The notes: generated from the sequence alone by a model not told the origin. DNA of 64,000 nucleotides from Phycisphaeraceae bacterium (GCA_019636655.1 JAHBXB010000002.1:136537-200536); one strand, 5' to 3'; shown: positions 8,961 through 26,138, counted from the stretch's first letter. Numbers and translations: made by a program.

Positions 8961-9634
8961 CTCACCGGGCTGGCCAGTACCTGGCATGGTCACGGGTGTG
9001 CGCGCGCCGCGAGCGCCCCGCGCGGCAAGGACGAGGAATTCTCAGATTCTTGTAACCGCCGCCGCCGCAGCGGCTTGCCCCGCTTCCGCCATGCACACGT
9101 GTCGAAGTTGTGCGCGCAGACGCGCACCTGGCCCCATGGGTAGGGCTGCTCGTCGCTGCCCATGATCGGCGTCAGCCCAACCGCACAAGGGACCAGCCAA
9201 TGCAGCCACCCCCCAGTACCGCGTACCGCGACGACTCCCTTGACTGCTCCCGCCACGGGCTTACGCTACCGGCGTTCTTGGTGCCCCAAAGCCAAATGGC
9301 CGATGGGGCTGAAAAGGGAAGCGTGGTGCCGGCCCTGCATGTGCAGTGCCCATTCCACCGCGGACGCGCCGCCGTAAACAGGCACGAAACCGCGAGCCCC
9401 ACCGATGGCCACTGCCCCCGCTCGCCGGGGACGGGAAGGCCGGGCTCGCCGCCTGAAGCCGGAAGACCTGCCAGGGACTGTTGCCGTGTCCGCCCTCGCG
9501 ACCAAGGGGCGTCGGCGCTTCGCCCCGCGAGTTCCCCGCGGCGGCGCGCACCGACCATTCCCACTCCCCCACGCGAGGGCACCAAAGTCCCGGGGACCGT
9601 CGCGCGCGAATCGCGACGAAGCGGAGTCTGTCCC
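8961..9634. other. Gene-free GC-rich spacer with an imperfect palindrome
   Basis: This 674-bp stretch has no frame that looks coding on either strand. The open frames are Arg/Pro-rich and have no ribosome sites or family motifs. At 9252-9273 lies GCCACGGGCTTACGCTACCGGC, an imperfect palindrome of the kind seen as interspersed intergenic repeats in planctomycetes. Only one copy is visible here. The remainder may hold the promoter for the 9635 gene and a decayed element; I cannot identify its origin. Confidence 0.4.
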
Positions 9635-10678
9635 ATGGTTCGAATCGGTGTTCTGTGCGCCGTGCTCGTCGCGGCGGTTGTGACCTCCCTTACCCCGGTG
9701 GCGTCCGCGACGCTCCCCCCCTACTCCCCCGTCGGCTCGTTCGCCCTGCCGTCGAGCGGCCCTTTTGACCTGCTTCCCGACGGCCGCGTCGTGCGGCTTG
9801 ATGGATCGGATGTGTGGGTGCAGCAGGCGGTCAACTCGTCGGCGTACACGCGGGTCGGATCGGTTGCGCCTGGCGTGATCTCGTCGTTCGGAGCCTCCTT
9901 CGCCCGCATCAGCCCGGACGGGCAGACGCTGGCCATCGGCGACAACAACTTCGGCCCCGGCGCGAACGTGCTGCTCGTGGCCATGTCGTCGCTCCACACC
10001 GGCGTGCCCACCACGCCAGTGGCGGTTGCCTCGCCAAACCAGGAGGCCGCCTGGTCGGGGAACGGGTCGCTGTACGTCTCCGGCTTCGGCGCCGCCCCGG
10101 TGGTCAGCCGCATCGACGTCCCAAGCCTGAGCGCAACCACCGTGATCAGCGGGAGCGGGGCCTGGGGCGCCTCGGGCGGCGTCGCGATCGCCGACGGGCG
10201 CCTGTACACATCGGATGGATTCAACACCGCGGCGGGCGGGGCGCCGACGGGGAACATCCGAGCCTTCGCCCTCTCGCTCCTTGTCGGCGGGACGCCGGTG
10301 GACTTTGCAACAGGCATACTGGTGGCCGATGCCCTCTCGGGGGCAAGCCTCGGATTCGACGCCGGTGGACACCTGCTGGTCGGCGGTGGAGATTTCTTCT
10401 CGGGCTCGGACGACTTTGGTTACGCCGCGGTCATCGACTCTGACGCGATCCTGGCGGCACTTGCGGGCGGCCCGGTTGCGCCCGATGCCTCGGAGCTTCG
10501 GCTGAGCCCGGCGGGGTCCGGCGCGTACTACGCGACGCAGTTCAACCCCGTCACCGGCGAGTTGCTCGTCGTCGCGGACGGCACGGCGTACCGCTACGCG
10601 GTGCCCGCGCCACCGGCGGTCTTCGGCCTTCTCGCCGGGTTCGCCGCGCTCTCGACACGGAGGCGCCGCCATGCCTAG
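9635..10678 (+). CDS. Exported propeller-like protein with PEP-CTERM-like tail
   Basis: The 347-aa product begins MVRIGVLCAVLVAAVVTSLT, a signal peptide cleaved near ASA-T. The body is built of short repeated strands (e.g. FARISPDGQTLAIGDN and VAIADGRLYTSDG) in the manner of a YncE- or WD40-like beta-propeller. It ends VPAPPAVFGLLAGFAALSTR followed by RRRHA: a Val-Pro motif, a hydrophobic helix and a basic cluster, the layout of a PEP-CTERM exosortase sorting tail. GGAG lies about 10 bases before the ATG. The 3' end overlaps the next gene by 8 bp, marking the first gene of a probable four-gene operon ending at 12944. Ligand or substrate unknown. Confidence 0.75.
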   Translation: MVRIGVLCAVLVAAVVTSLTPVASATLPPYSPVGSFALPSSGPFDLLPDGRVVRLDGSDVWVQQAVNSSAYTRVGSVAPGVISSFGASFARISPDGQTLAIGDNNFGPGANVLLVAMSSLHTGVPTTPVAVASPNQEAAWSGNGSLYVSGFGAAPVVSRIDVPSLSATTVISGSGAWGASGGVAIADGRLYTSDGFNTAAGGAPTGNIRAFALSLLVGGTPVDFATGILVADALSGASLGFDAGGHLLVGGGDFFSGSDDFGYAAVIDSDAILAALAGGPVAPDASELRLSPAGSGAYYATQFNPVTGELLVVADGTAYRYAVPAPPAVFGLLAGFAALSTRRRRHA

Positions 10679-11822
10679 TTCGACCGGTTCGCTGCGCGCA
10701 GGCCTGATCGGGGCAGTCGCCGTGTGCACGGGGGCAGGTGCAACATGGGCGCAGTCCCCGTTCGCATCGCGAGTTCTCGAGTACCGCCCCGCGCCGGGTC
10801 AACTCGTCAACAACCCCGCGTTCAGCGACCCCGCTCGGGCCCTGGGGCCGCCGATCGGCGGGGGCGCTGATGCACCCGACAACTCGAAACTCGTGACCCT
10901 CGGCGGGTTCGGCGGGACGATCACATTCGGGTTCGAATCGCCGATCCCGAACCTGCCGGTCTCCGCCGGCAACCCGCGGGGCGTCGACTTCATCGTCTTC
11001 GGCAACGCCTTCTTCGTCTCCGGCGACACGAGCCGCCGCTACGCCGAGCCGGGGGTCATCGAGGTCTCGCGCGACACCAACGGCAACCACCTGGCAGACG
11101 ATGCGTGGTACCTGATCGCCGGTTCGCACCTCGCGCCGCCGGTGGCGAAGACGACGCAGACCTGGGACACCAACACGGCGGACCCGACATTCCCGCCCTC
11201 CAACCCCGCGTGGATCCCCGGCTGGGCCTCCGGCGAGTTCCAGACCAGCGGCTTTGCGCTCCCCGCCGCGATGTTCCCCACCGGCCCGGTGCTGAACAAC
11301 CCCAATGGACCGGCGTCCGTCGACGAGGGCGTGTGGGGGTACGCGGATTGCACGCCGACGATGGTGCTGGGCGATCTCACCGGCGACGGCGTGGCGGACG
11401 ACCCCTCGCTCACGCCCGAGCGCTTCTACACCCGCCCCGACGACCCGATGGGCGTGGGTGTGCTGGCCGGCAGCGGCGGCGGCGATGCCATCGACATCTC
11501 CTGGGCCGTCGACGCGGCGACGGGCATGACCGCCTCCCTCCCATCGATCGACTTCGTCCGCATCAGCACGGGGAGCACCGTCGTCCACCCGGTGCTCGGC
11601 GAACTCTCAACCGAAGTGGGCGGCGTCGCGCGCGTCATCCCGGTCCGGCGGTCCGACTTCAACGGCGACGGCGAGGTCACACCGCTGGATGTGGCGGCGT
11701 TCATCAACGCGTGGGTCGCGGATCTCGCCGCGGGAACGCTTCAGGCGGACTTCGATCGCGACGGGGTGATCACGCCGACCGATATCGCGGTGTTCATCGG
11801 CGCGTGGTTCATTCAGGAGTAG
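10671..11822 (+). CDS. Exported surface protein with C-terminal dockerin-like EF-hand pair
   Basis: The 383-aa product has a signal peptide ending near ATWAQ. Its body of about 280 residues contains [25 protein letters not shown] and [10 protein letters not shown]. From memory this resembles the 'cell surface protein' family that accompanies YncE-like propellers in Bacteroidetes surface loci, but I cannot confirm it. The C-terminus has two calcium-loop repeats, [12 protein letters not shown] and [12 protein letters not shown], spaced as a dockerin-like module. Translation is likely coupled to the preceding gene, since the ATG lies inside its last codons. Together the pair looks like partners at the cell surface. 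Role unknown. Confidence 0.75.
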   Translation: MPSSTGSLRAGLIGAVAVCTGAGATWAQSPFASRVLEYRPAPGQLVNNPAFSDPARALGPPIGGGADAPDNSKLVTLGGFGGTITFGFESPIPNLPVSAGNPRGVDFIVFGNAFFVSGDTSRRYAEPGVIEVSRDTNGNHLADDAWYLIAGSHLAPPVAKTTQTWDTNTADPTFPPSNPAWIPGWASGEFQTSGFALPAAMFPTGPVLNNPNGPASVDEGVWGYADCTPTMVLGDLTGDGVADDPSLTPERFYTRPDDPMGVGVLAGSGGGDAIDISWAVDAATGMTASLPSIDFVRISTGSTVVHPVLGELSTEVGGVARVIPVRRSDFNGDGEVTPLDVAAFINAWVADLAAGTLQADFDRDGVITPTDIAVFIGAWFIQE

Positions 11823-11832
11823 GAGAGCCGGC

Positions 11833-12666
11833 GTGAGGCGTCGGGCGTTCACACTCATCGAGCTGCTCGTGACGATCGCCATCGTCGCGCTCCTGGTCTC
11901 GCTGCTCCTGCCGTCGCTGGCCGGGGCGCGGGAGGCTGCTCGCTCGGGCGTGTGCGCCTCCAACCTCCGCCAGATTATGACCGCCTCGGACCTGTACGCC
12001 TCCGACCACGCGGACCACATGCCGCCGGGCGCGGCAGACTTCCTCGTCAACCTCCAGCGCTGGCACGGCTCGCGAACCAGCCAGTCGGCGGCGTTCAGCC
12101 CCGAGGGCGGACCGATCACGCCCTACCTCGACGACTCGGCCGGCTCCAGCCGCTTGATCCGCGAGTGCCCCACGTTCGTGCCGACGCTTCGGCTGCTCCA
12201 GCAGGCCGGGTCGGGCGGGGGGTACGAGCGGGCGTGCGGGGGGTACGGGTACAACCTGCGATACGTCGGGGTGGTGCTGCGACGCGTATCACCCACGGTC
12301 CTGACTGTCGCCACCGACCGCGCGGGCTCACCCCGGCACCTCTTCGGCCGCCCCGCGGCAACGCTCGGCTTCGCCGACTCCGCCGCGCCCAGCGCGGGGG
12401 CTGCCGGCGTAATCGAGTACTCGTTCATTGAGCCCCGCTTCTGGGTCGATGCGCCGGGGGTCAGGACGGATGCGACGATGCACTTCCGGCACGGGGCGTC
12501 CGCCGGGAACCCCGGGAACGCGAACATCGCGTGGCTCGATGGGCACGTCTCGCCCGACGCCATGGCATTCTCCAGGCCCACGGAGTTCGAGGGGCTCGAC
12601 TGCCGGAGCCGATCGCTCGGATGGACAGGCCGGGAGGACTCCAACATCCTGTACTCCGGAGAGTGA
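11833..12666 (+). CDS. Pseudopilin-type protein (GTG start)
   Basis: The 277-aa product begins [20 protein letters not shown], a short leader with the prepilin motif and a single N-terminal helix. Near the C-terminus the HFRHGAS...WLDGHVSP segment (about residues 217-240) gives the H...DGH motif of the planctomycete pseudopilin family. The start is GTG, with AGGAGA six bases upstream and only 10 bp after the preceding stop. It is therefore the third gene of the 9635-12944 cassette. It probably forms a periplasm-facing pseudopilus component or a membrane-anchored export aid for its neighbours (inference from context). No assembly ATPase is nearby. Confidence 0.85.
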   Translation: MRRRAFTLIELLVTIAIVALLVSLLLPSLAGAREAARSGVCASNLRQIMTASDLYASDHADHMPPGAADFLVNLQRWHGSRTSQSAAFSPEGGPITPYLDDSAGSSRLIRECPTFVPTLRLLQQAGSGGGYERACGGYGYNLRYVGVVLRRVSPTVLTVATDRAGSPRHLFGRPAATLGFADSAAPSAGAAGVIEYSFIEPRFWVDAPGVRTDATMHFRHGASAGNPGNANIAWLDGHVSPDAMAFSRPTEFEGLDCRSRSLGWTGREDSNILYSGE

Positions 12667-12668
12667 GC

Positions 12669-12944
12669 GTGGAATCGCCCGGGCCCGACATGCCGACAGG
12701 GGCGACACCGGTCGATCGGTGCGTCTGCCTCGGGCTGCCGTTCGAATACCTCCGCGGCGTAGCCCGGGCCGGCGGTCTGTCGTTCGCCCAGTTGCGAGCC
12801 GCCACCGGCTGCTCGACCGGGTGTTCGATGTGCGAACCGTACGTGCGGCTGATGCTGGCGACGGGTCAGACACGGTTCCCGATCATGTCCGAGGCCGACT
12901 TCCGACGCGCCGGCGTCGATCCGTCACCCGGAGCGGGGGAATGA
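12669..12944 (+). CDS. BFD-type [2Fe-2S]-binding small protein
   Basis: The product of 91 aa contains RCVCLGLPFEYL followed by LRAATGCSTGCSMCEPYV. The spacing is C-x-C-x31-C-x2-C, exactly the cluster-binding pattern of the bacterioferritin-associated ferredoxin (BFD) domain, which also occurs in NifU and some reductases. A further Cys lies three residues before the last pair. The chosen start is GTG at 12669, two bases after the pseudopilin stop, with GGAG upstream. GTG at 12663 and ATG at 12690 are alternatives. Being last in an otherwise exported, surface-protein cassette is odd for a cytoplasmic Fe-S protein and suggests a link to iron or redox sensing. Confidence 0.75.
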   Translation: MESPGPDMPTGATPVDRCVCLGLPFEYLRGVARAGGLSFAQLRAATGCSTGCSMCEPYVRLMLATGQTRFPIMSEADFRRAGVDPSPGAGE

Positions 12945-12976
12945 AAAACGCCCCCGCGGTCGGCCGCGAGGGCGTT
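12944..12976 (-). terminator. Intrinsic terminator of the rpoB-rpoC transcript
   Basis: Read on the minus strand, a GC-rich inverted repeat (AACGCCCTCGCGG / CCGCGGGGGCGTT, short GC loop) is followed at once by a run of five T. It lies 27 bp after the rpoC stop and abuts the stop of the convergent BFD gene. The plus strand has no T-run after the hairpin, so it acts mainly on rpoC. Confidence 0.85.
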
Positions 12977-13002
12977 GGATTCAAGACTGTCAACCGATGG
13001 GC

Positions 13003-17400
<4,398 letters not shown>

Positions 17401-17439
17401 GCGTTTCTCCAAGGTGGTGCGGCCGGTCGGGCCGCGGCT

Positions 17440-17688
17440 TCACCTGGTCAGGTCCTCGATACGCTCCGCCTCTTCCGATCCCGTCGTCGCCGTCCCGCCG
17501 GTACGCCCGGCCGCGGTCGGCCACCCGAAAACTCCGATCAGTCCGCACGCCACCAGGCCGATGCTCAGGGCCAGCGGGGCACCCATGGTTCCGGTCGCCG
17601 CGTTCGCGACGACCCCGGCGGAGCCAAGCGTCAGCCAGACCACGCCGAGGACCCTCCGGGCTCGCCGCTCCGGCACGGGTGCGGTCAT
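17440..17688 (-). CDS. Small two-helix membrane protein between rpoB and rpoC
   Basis: The 82-aa product starts with a basic stretch (MTAPVPERRARR). It continues with two hydrophobic segments at about 12-31 and 35-56, and ends in a charged tail, GSEEAERIEDLTR. It has AAGGAG with ideal spacing before its ATG, 13 bp after the rpoB stop, so it is well expressed with rpoB and rpoC. I know of no conserved gene at this position in other bacteria. It has no recognisable family motif. Its function is unknown; both termini are predicted cytoplasmic by the positive-inside rule. Confidence 0.7.
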   Translation of the reverse strand: MTAPVPERRARRVLGVVWLTLGSAGVVANAATGTMGAPLALSIGLVACGLIGVFGWPTAAGRTGGTATTGSEEAERIEDLTR

Positions 17689-17701
17689 GCGATCTCCTTT
17701 T

Positions 17702-21511
<3,810 letters not shown>

Positions 21512-21706
21512 CGATACCCTCGTGATGGTTCAGATAGCCTCTCCAGCGGTGTGCTGGGGCCATGATGATGTCGTGAAAAACGTGTCGTCCACCCGTCTCG
21601 CGCCGCGTCGAATCGATCAGTATAACCAGACCAGGGGGCCCAGGCAAGGCCTCCAGACGCCCCCGGTTCACCGCTTGGTGTCTGATCGGGTGCTGTCCGG
21701 CTAAGG

Positions 21707-21740
21707 AAAATGGAGGGCCCCCGTTTGGCGGGGGCCCCCC
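21707..21740 (-). terminator. Intrinsic terminator or attenuator between rplL and rpoB
   Basis: Minus-strand reading gives GGGGGGCCCCCGCC, a short AAAC-containing loop, then GGGGGCCCTCC followed by ATTTTCC. The stem is almost entirely G/C and the T-tract is short. It starts 21 bp after the rplL stop and 195 bp before rpoB. Confidence 0.8.
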
Positions 21741-21761
21741 TTGAACAGTCTCGTCGTCGAA

Positions 21762-22139
21762 TCAGGCCAGCTCGACCTTGGCGCCCTCGGCCTCGAGGGC
21801 CTTCTTGAGCTTCTCCGCGTCGTCCTTGGAGATGCCCTGCTTGACGGCCTTGCCCGGGTTGTCGACGAAGGCCTTCGCCTCCGCCAGACCCAGACCCGTC
21901 GCCTCGCGGACGACCTTGATGGTCGGGATCTTCTTCGCGGGATCCACGGCCTTGAGGATCACGTCGAAGGTCGACTTCTCCTCGGCCGCGGCCGCGGCGG
22001 GGGCCGCGGCGGCCATCATGACGCCGCCGCCGGCGGCCGCCTCGATGCCGTAGGTGTCCTTCATGTACTTGCTGAGTTCGACGGCGTCCTTCAGAGAAAG
22101 ACCCGCCAGCTTGTCACCGAGTTCTGCGATCGCGGACAT
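21762..22139 (-). CDS. rplL: 50S ribosomal protein L7/L12
   Basis: The 125-aa stalk protein has the N-terminal dimerisation helix ([20 protein letters not shown]), an Ala-rich hinge around residues 45-58, and the C-terminal factor-binding domain with [20 protein letters not shown] and [13 protein letters not shown]. It recruits elongation factors to the ribosome. GAGG lies 6 bases before the ATG. The frame has an earlier TTG two codons upstream that I reject. A 141-bp gap separates it from rplJ, longer than usual. Confidence 0.97.
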   Translation of the reverse strand: MSAIAELGDKLAGLSLKDAVELSKYMKDTYGIEAAAGGGVMMAAAAPAAAAAEEKSTFDVILKAVDPAKKIPTIKVVREATGLGLAEAKAFVDNPGKAVKQGISKDDAEKLKKALEAEGAKVELA

Positions 22140-22280
22140 GTTCAACCTCGTGTTCTTCCGCGGGGGCGCCTCTACGCCGAAACCCGCTACCTGCTCACCC
22201 GAGTGGGGCCGGACGCCCGGCCGTTATCCCGTTTGGGCCAGTCGGATGCGAAAGTCTGCCATCCCCCCACCACCCGCTGT

Positions 22281-22826
22281 CTAACCGACCTTGGCGATCG
22301 TCTCGCCCTTCTCCAGCTTGGTCTCGATCGCCTTGATGATCCCGGCGATGCCCGATCCGGGGCCCTTGATCTGGGCCATGAGCTTGCGTCCCGGGCTGAC
22401 AATGAGCGTGACCGCCTGGGCGATCGCCTCGTCCTTGGTCGGGAACTTGCTCAGCTCCGTCACGCCGGCCTTGCCCTTATAGAGGGTGCCGTCGAGCACA
22501 GCGCCCTTGAGCTCGATCGCCGGGAACTTCTCGACGAGCTTGACGATCTCGCGGGCGACCTCGACGACGCTGCTGCCGCCGAAGGCAAGGGCGCTGGGCC
22601 CCTGGAGCACCTCGGCGAGGGCGGCCAGGCCGGTGTCCTTCACCGCGTTGCGGGCCAGGGCGTTGCGCACAACCTGGATCTTGATGTTGTTCTTCCGCAG
22701 CGAGTGGCGGACCTTGGTGGTGTCCACACCGGTCATGCCGCGGATGCTGATGACCATCGCGTCGCTCGTGCCGGTCAGGCGCGACACGTACTCGCTCATG
22801 ATGACTTCTTTGACGACCTTTGACAT
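22281..22826 (-). CDS. rplJ: 50S ribosomal protein L10
   Basis: The 181-aa protein anchors L7/L12 dimers to 23S rRNA. The RNA-binding domain holds RGMTGVDTTKVRHSLRKNNI, VVRNALARNAV and the LAEVLQGPSALAFG stretch. The C-terminal helix (GSGIAGIIKAIETKLEKGET) is the L12-binding segment. It lies 30 bp after rplA, so it belongs to the rplK-rplA-rplJ-rplL unit. The short leader leaves little room for the classical L10-binding attenuator, which would have to be within rplA. Confidence 0.96.
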   Translation of the reverse strand: MSKVVKEVIMSEYVSRLTGTSDAMVISIRGMTGVDTTKVRHSLRKNNIKIQVVRNALARNAVKDTGLAALAEVLQGPSALAFGGSSVVEVAREIVKLVEKFPAIELKGAVLDGTLYKGKAGVTELSKFPTKDEAIAQAVTLIVSPGRKLMAQIKGPGSGIAGIIKAIETKLEKGETIAKVG

Positions 22827-22856
22827 GGCCCGCTCTTTCTTCTAGTGGCTCGGCGA

Positions 22857-23555
22857 TCAGGCGATCGCCGCCGTCTCCAGCTTGATCTGAACGCCCGGGG
22901 TCATCGCGCCGCTGACGACGACCTTCTTGATGAACACGCCCTTGGCACTCGACGGGCGGGACTTTTCGATGGTGCGGATGAAGTGCTCGACGTTCTCGGT
23001 CAGCGCATCGTCCTTGAAGGACATCTTGCCGACCACGGCGTGCACGTTCCCGCCCTTGTCGTTGCGGTACTCGACCTTGCCGGCGGAGTACTCCCGCACC
23101 GCCTCGACGACCTTCGGCGTCACCGTGCCCGCCTTCGGCGAGGGCATCAGGCCCTTGGGGCCCAGCACCTTGCCCAGGCGGGAGACGACACGCATCATGT
23201 CCGGCGAGGCCACAGCAACGTCGAACTCCATCCAGCCGCCCTCGATCTTGGCGACCAGTTCCTCGGCCCCGGCCTCGATCGCGCCGGCCGCCTTCGCGTC
23301 CTTCGCGACGTCCTCGCGGCAGAACGCGACGACCCGCTTGGTCACGCCGATGCCGCGGGGCAGCGACACCGAGCCGCGGATCCCCTGATCGGCGTGGGCC
23401 GGATCGATGCCAAGGTGCAGCACGATGTTCACCGTCTGGTCGAACTTCGGCATCTTGTACTTCTTGAGCGCCGCGATCGCGTCCTTTGCCGGGAGCGGGG
23501 CCGCGGGGATCAGCTCGGCGTTCGCCTTGCTCCGCTTGGAGAGTTTCACTGCCAT
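22857..23555 (-). CDS. rplA: 50S ribosomal protein L1
   Basis: The 232-aa L1 protein forms the mobile stalk at the E site. The signature [20 protein letters not shown], followed by [12 protein letters not shown], lies near residue 114, and [20 protein letters not shown] near the end. GGAGGG sits 7 bases before the ATG, only 2 bp after the rplK stop, so the two are co-transcribed. In many bacteria L1 represses its own L11-L1 mRNA; no clear L1 target was seen upstream of rplK. Confidence 0.97.
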   Translation of the reverse strand: MAVKLSKRSKANAELIPAAPLPAKDAIAALKKYKMPKFDQTVNIVLHLGIDPAHADQGIRGSVSLPRGIGVTKRVVAFCREDVAKDAKAAGAIEAGAEELVAKIEGGWMEFDVAVASPDMMRVVSRLGKVLGPKGLMPSPKAGTVTPKVVEAVREYSAGKVEYRNDKGGNVHAVVGKMSFKDDALTENVEHFIRTIEKSRPSSAKGVFIKKVVVSGAMTPGVQIKLETAAIA

Positions 23556-23557
23556 GC

Positions 23558-23986
23558 TTAGCCCTCCACCGTCACGCCCATCGACCGGGCGGTGCCTTCA
23601 ATGATCCGCATCGCCGCCTCGATGGACCCCGAGTTCAGGTCCGCCATCTTCTCCTCCGCGATCGCCTTCACGTTCGCCTTGGAGATCTTGCCGACCTTGT
23701 CCTTGTTCGGGACGCCCGAGCCCTTCTCGATCTTCGCCGCCTCGCGGATGAGCACGCTCGCGGGCGATGACTTGATCTCGAAGGTGAACGACCGATCGTT
23801 GTAGACCGTGATGATGCAGCCGACGATCTTGCCGTTGAGCTTGGCCGTCGCCGCGTTGAACTGCTGGATGAACTGGCCGGGGTTGACGCCGTTGCCGCCC
23901 AGCGCCGGACCAAGCGGCGGTGCCGGGGTGGCCTTGCCACCCGGGGCCATGATCTTGAAGCGCTTTGTGACTTCTTTCTTGGCCAT
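23558..23986 (-). CDS. rplK: 50S ribosomal protein L11
   Basis: The 142-aa protein starts [20 protein letters not shown] with the N-terminal proline-rich thiostrepton-site segment [19 protein letters not shown]. It ends in the rRNA-binding domain ([20 protein letters not shown] and [12 protein letters not shown]). It sits in the GTPase-associated centre of the 50S subunit. A strong GGAGGTGGAG precedes the ATG. The usual partners secE and nusG are absent upstream, where a protein of unrelated type (24219-25367) is found instead, so this operon starts at rplK. Confidence 0.97.
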   Translation of the reverse strand: MAKKEVTKRFKIMAPGGKATPAPPLGPALGGNGVNPGQFIQQFNAATAKLNGKIVGCIITVYNDRSFTFEIKSSPASVLIREAAKIEKGSGVPNKDKVGKISKANVKAIAEEKMADLNSGSIEAAMRIIEGTARSMGVTVEG

Positions 23987-24218
23987 TGATCTCCACCTCC
24001 CACCGGCCCGCCGGGATCGACCCGGCCAAGCTCCGCTCCGGCCAAGGAGGCGGGGGGCTCGGTGGTAAAACGGTTTAAGCTATTCCCCACGCCGACTCCG
24101 ACGTGGGGGGCGGAATACTACCCGCACCGAACCGCCGGACAAGCGGTATTCGGTCAACCCAGCCGGCCTGCGGGACTGGTCCGCGCAGCATACAAAAGCC
24201 GTACAATTTACGGGGACG

Positions 24219-25367
24219 TCACACGTCCAGACTCGCCTCGAGTTCCCCCGCGATCCGCGGCGCCAAGCCCCGGTCCTTCGCCCGCTTCAGCATGTTGCGG
24301 GCCACCGAATCGCGACCTTCGGCCTGCATCAGCACGATCACCGTCAGCCACGACGACGCGGTGTCCACGTTGTTCGCGTACGCCACCGCGCGCAGCAGAA
24401 GTTTCCGCAGGTGCTCGTCGCCGACGACCGCCCCGGCGTTCAGCGGGTAGACGGCGAGCGACGGGTCGCGGTCGTACGCCAAGGCCATCATCGCGGCGGC
24501 GTCGGCCGGGTGGTTCGCATCGAGCAGCGCGAACGCCAGGACGCGCATCGCGCCGGTGTCGTCGGCATTCTGGTTGAGGAACGACTTGATGAACCCGATC
24601 GCGGCCTCGGGATCCCTATCGCGCAGCGCTTCGACGCCATGATCAAAGTCGGTCGGCTCGACCGGCGGCGGAGGCTCGGGCGGAGGGGCCGCCTGAGGCT
24701 GGGTGGATGCGGTGTATTGGACACCCGCTGCGTACGGCACGCCCTCGGCGTAGGAGACGACCGGACCGTAATCGACGTAGTCGGTGCCGCACCACCGTGG
24801 CCCGCAGCCTGCAGCACCCGTCCAGGACCACTGACCGCCGCTCGACCACACCGGCCACACCCGACGGCGATAACTGCCGAAGTCCGCGACCGGGGCGCCC
24901 GCATGGAGCCGAATGGTGGGATTGCCGGCAAACTGAGCGTCCAACTGGGACTGAACCACACTGACGCTGCCCGTTCCGACCGTGCCCGTGCCGAGCGCGA
25001 CGCCGGTCCCGCGATCAACCACCACTCCGCCCCCGACAGGGCCCCGGGAAGGCCCGACGACGGGGTACCGGCGCGACGTCGGCGGAGGGGGAGGAAGCAG
25101 CGTCTTATCGCGGGTTAGCAGCGATCCCTTTCGGGCGATGCCGAATCCGGTCCCCCCCGTTGCGCGGGTTCCACCGAGGTCCTTGATCGGTCCCGGCATC
25201 GACACCCGCGGCTGGCCGAGGTTCATGCGCTGGCCGGTGGTTGGTTGAGGTCGCGCTGCTTCCGGAGGTGCGGGCGCCGCGGTCACGTCCGGCGCTGCTC
25301 CGAGCAAGCCACCGAGGACAAGTGCAGAGAGCAGACGGCTGGGCCGGGCTCGCATGCTTGGGTTCAC
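24219..25367 (-). CDS. Exported protein with C-terminal TPR-like region
   Basis: The product is about 382 aa. Its N-terminus VNPSMRARPSRLLSALVLGG continues to a cleavage site near VTAA-P. A low-complexity region rich in Gly, Pro and Thr follows, then an aromatic/Cys patch (CGPRWCGTDYVDYG), a Pro/Glu run, and a helical region of about 120 residues with TPR-like repeats (e.g. GAMRVLAFALLDANHPADAA and NMLKRAKDRGLAPRIAG). GGAGG lies 8 bases before a GTG at 25367, which I take as the start; the frame is open further upstream without a ribosome site. It diverges from the 25500 lipoprotein. Function unknown; similar layouts are common in planctomycete periplasmic proteins. Confidence 0.65.
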   Translation of the reverse strand: MNPSMRARPSRLLSALVLGGLLGAAPDVTAAPAPPEAARPQPTTGQRMNLGQPRVSMPGPIKDLGGTRATGGTGFGIARKGSLLTRDKTLLPPPPPTSRRYPVVGPSRGPVGGGVVVDRGTGVALGTGTVGTGSVSVVQSQLDAQFAGNPTIRLHAGAPVADFGSYRRRVWPVWSSGGQWSWTGAAGCGPRWCGTDYVDYGPVVSYAEGVPYAAGVQYTASTQPQAAPPPEPPPPVEPTDFDHGVEALRDRDPEAAIGFIKSFLNQNADDTGAMRVLAFALLDANHPADAAAMMALAYDRDPSLAVYPLNAGAVVGDEHLRKLLLRAVAYANNVDTASSWLTVIVLMQAEGRDSVARNMLKRAKDRGLAPRIAGELEASLDV

Positions 25368-25499
25368 GCTCGAATCCTCCAGCGAGGGCCGAACTGCTCG
25401 TGCCCTCCCGGTTTGACGTCTGAGCGGCATGGAAAGTTCCCCCCTTCTCCACGGCCGGCGTTGCGACGCCACACCCTGCCCCTGGAGTACTCTATTGCC

Positions 25500-26138
25500 A
25501 TGCTCCACCCCCTCGTTTCTGGTGTCCGTTTGTTGGCCGCGATGACCTGCCTGGCGTTGAGCCTGCCGGGGTGCACCCCCGGGTCGACCCGCCTTGACAT
25601 CGAGTCGTCGGATCGCGGCCGCGTGCTGGCACCGGAGTTCGTCACCGGCGTTTATGCCGAGACCGACAACAATACCGCGACCATGTACCTCTCAGACCTG
25701 CCGCTGGAGACGCTGACCAGCGCGAACACCCAGGTTGGGTCGCTCACGGGAACGATCGTCCACATCCACATGTTCCTTGTGCCGGAGGCGGGGCGGACGC
25801 CGATCGACCGGAACGCCTGCAACATCTCGATCCAGGCGGTCGTCCTGAGCCAGGGGCGGATCGGCCACTACGGAGGGGGAGGCTTCCTGCTTCCTGCCGG
25901 GGAGCCGGGAGGCTCCAAGTTCGGCGGGTCCCTGCTCAACGCCACGCTGGTCCTGCTGCAGTCCAACCCGGGATTCGCAGACCGGCTCGGGGTGGCCACC
26001 GTTTCGGGAGCGGTCAGCGCCGCCCGCGACCCCGGCGCGACCAACATCGTGGCGCAGCGCTTCGATTCGATCGTCAGCGCCCTGCCGATCAAGCATCGGG
26101 AGCAGTCGGAGGACGATCCGCCGATCGACGCACCGTAG
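25500..26138 (+). CDS. Putative lipoprotein of unknown function
   Basis: The 212-aa product starts MLHPLVSGVRLLAAMTCLAL and reaches the lipobox LSLPGC at about residues 19-24, so it should be lipid-anchored in the periplasm or outer membrane. The remaining sequence is a compact mixed region with alternating hydrophobic strands (TGTIVHIHMFLVPEAG, NISIQAVVLSQGRIGHYG). No known family is recognised. It lies 25 bp before the ChrA-like gene in the same direction, so the two may be co-transcribed. The ATG is supported by signal-peptide position; the nearest GGAG is 12 bases away. Confidence 0.6.
   Translation: MLHPLVSGVRLLAAMTCLALSLPGCTPGSTRLDIESSDRGRVLAPEFVTGVYAETDNNTATMYLSDLPLETLTSANTQVGSLTGTIVHIHMFLVPEAGRTPIDRNACNISIQAVVLSQGRIGHYGGGGFLLPAGEPGGSKFGGSLLNATLVLLQSNPGFADRLGVATVSGAVSAARDPGATNIVAQRFDSIVSALPIKHREQSEDDPPIDAP

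Noticed and set aside
9266-10729. Minus-strand open frame over the propeller gene
   Set aside because: Arg/Gly-rich noise on the reverse of a protein that has a signal peptide, a sorting tail and a ribosome site on the plus strand.
24000-24218. Possible tRNA or secE/nusG remnants upstream of rplK
   Set aside because: No cloverleaf-like pairing and no SecE or NusG motifs were seen; the stretch looks like an ordinary leader with an A/T-richer promoter patch.
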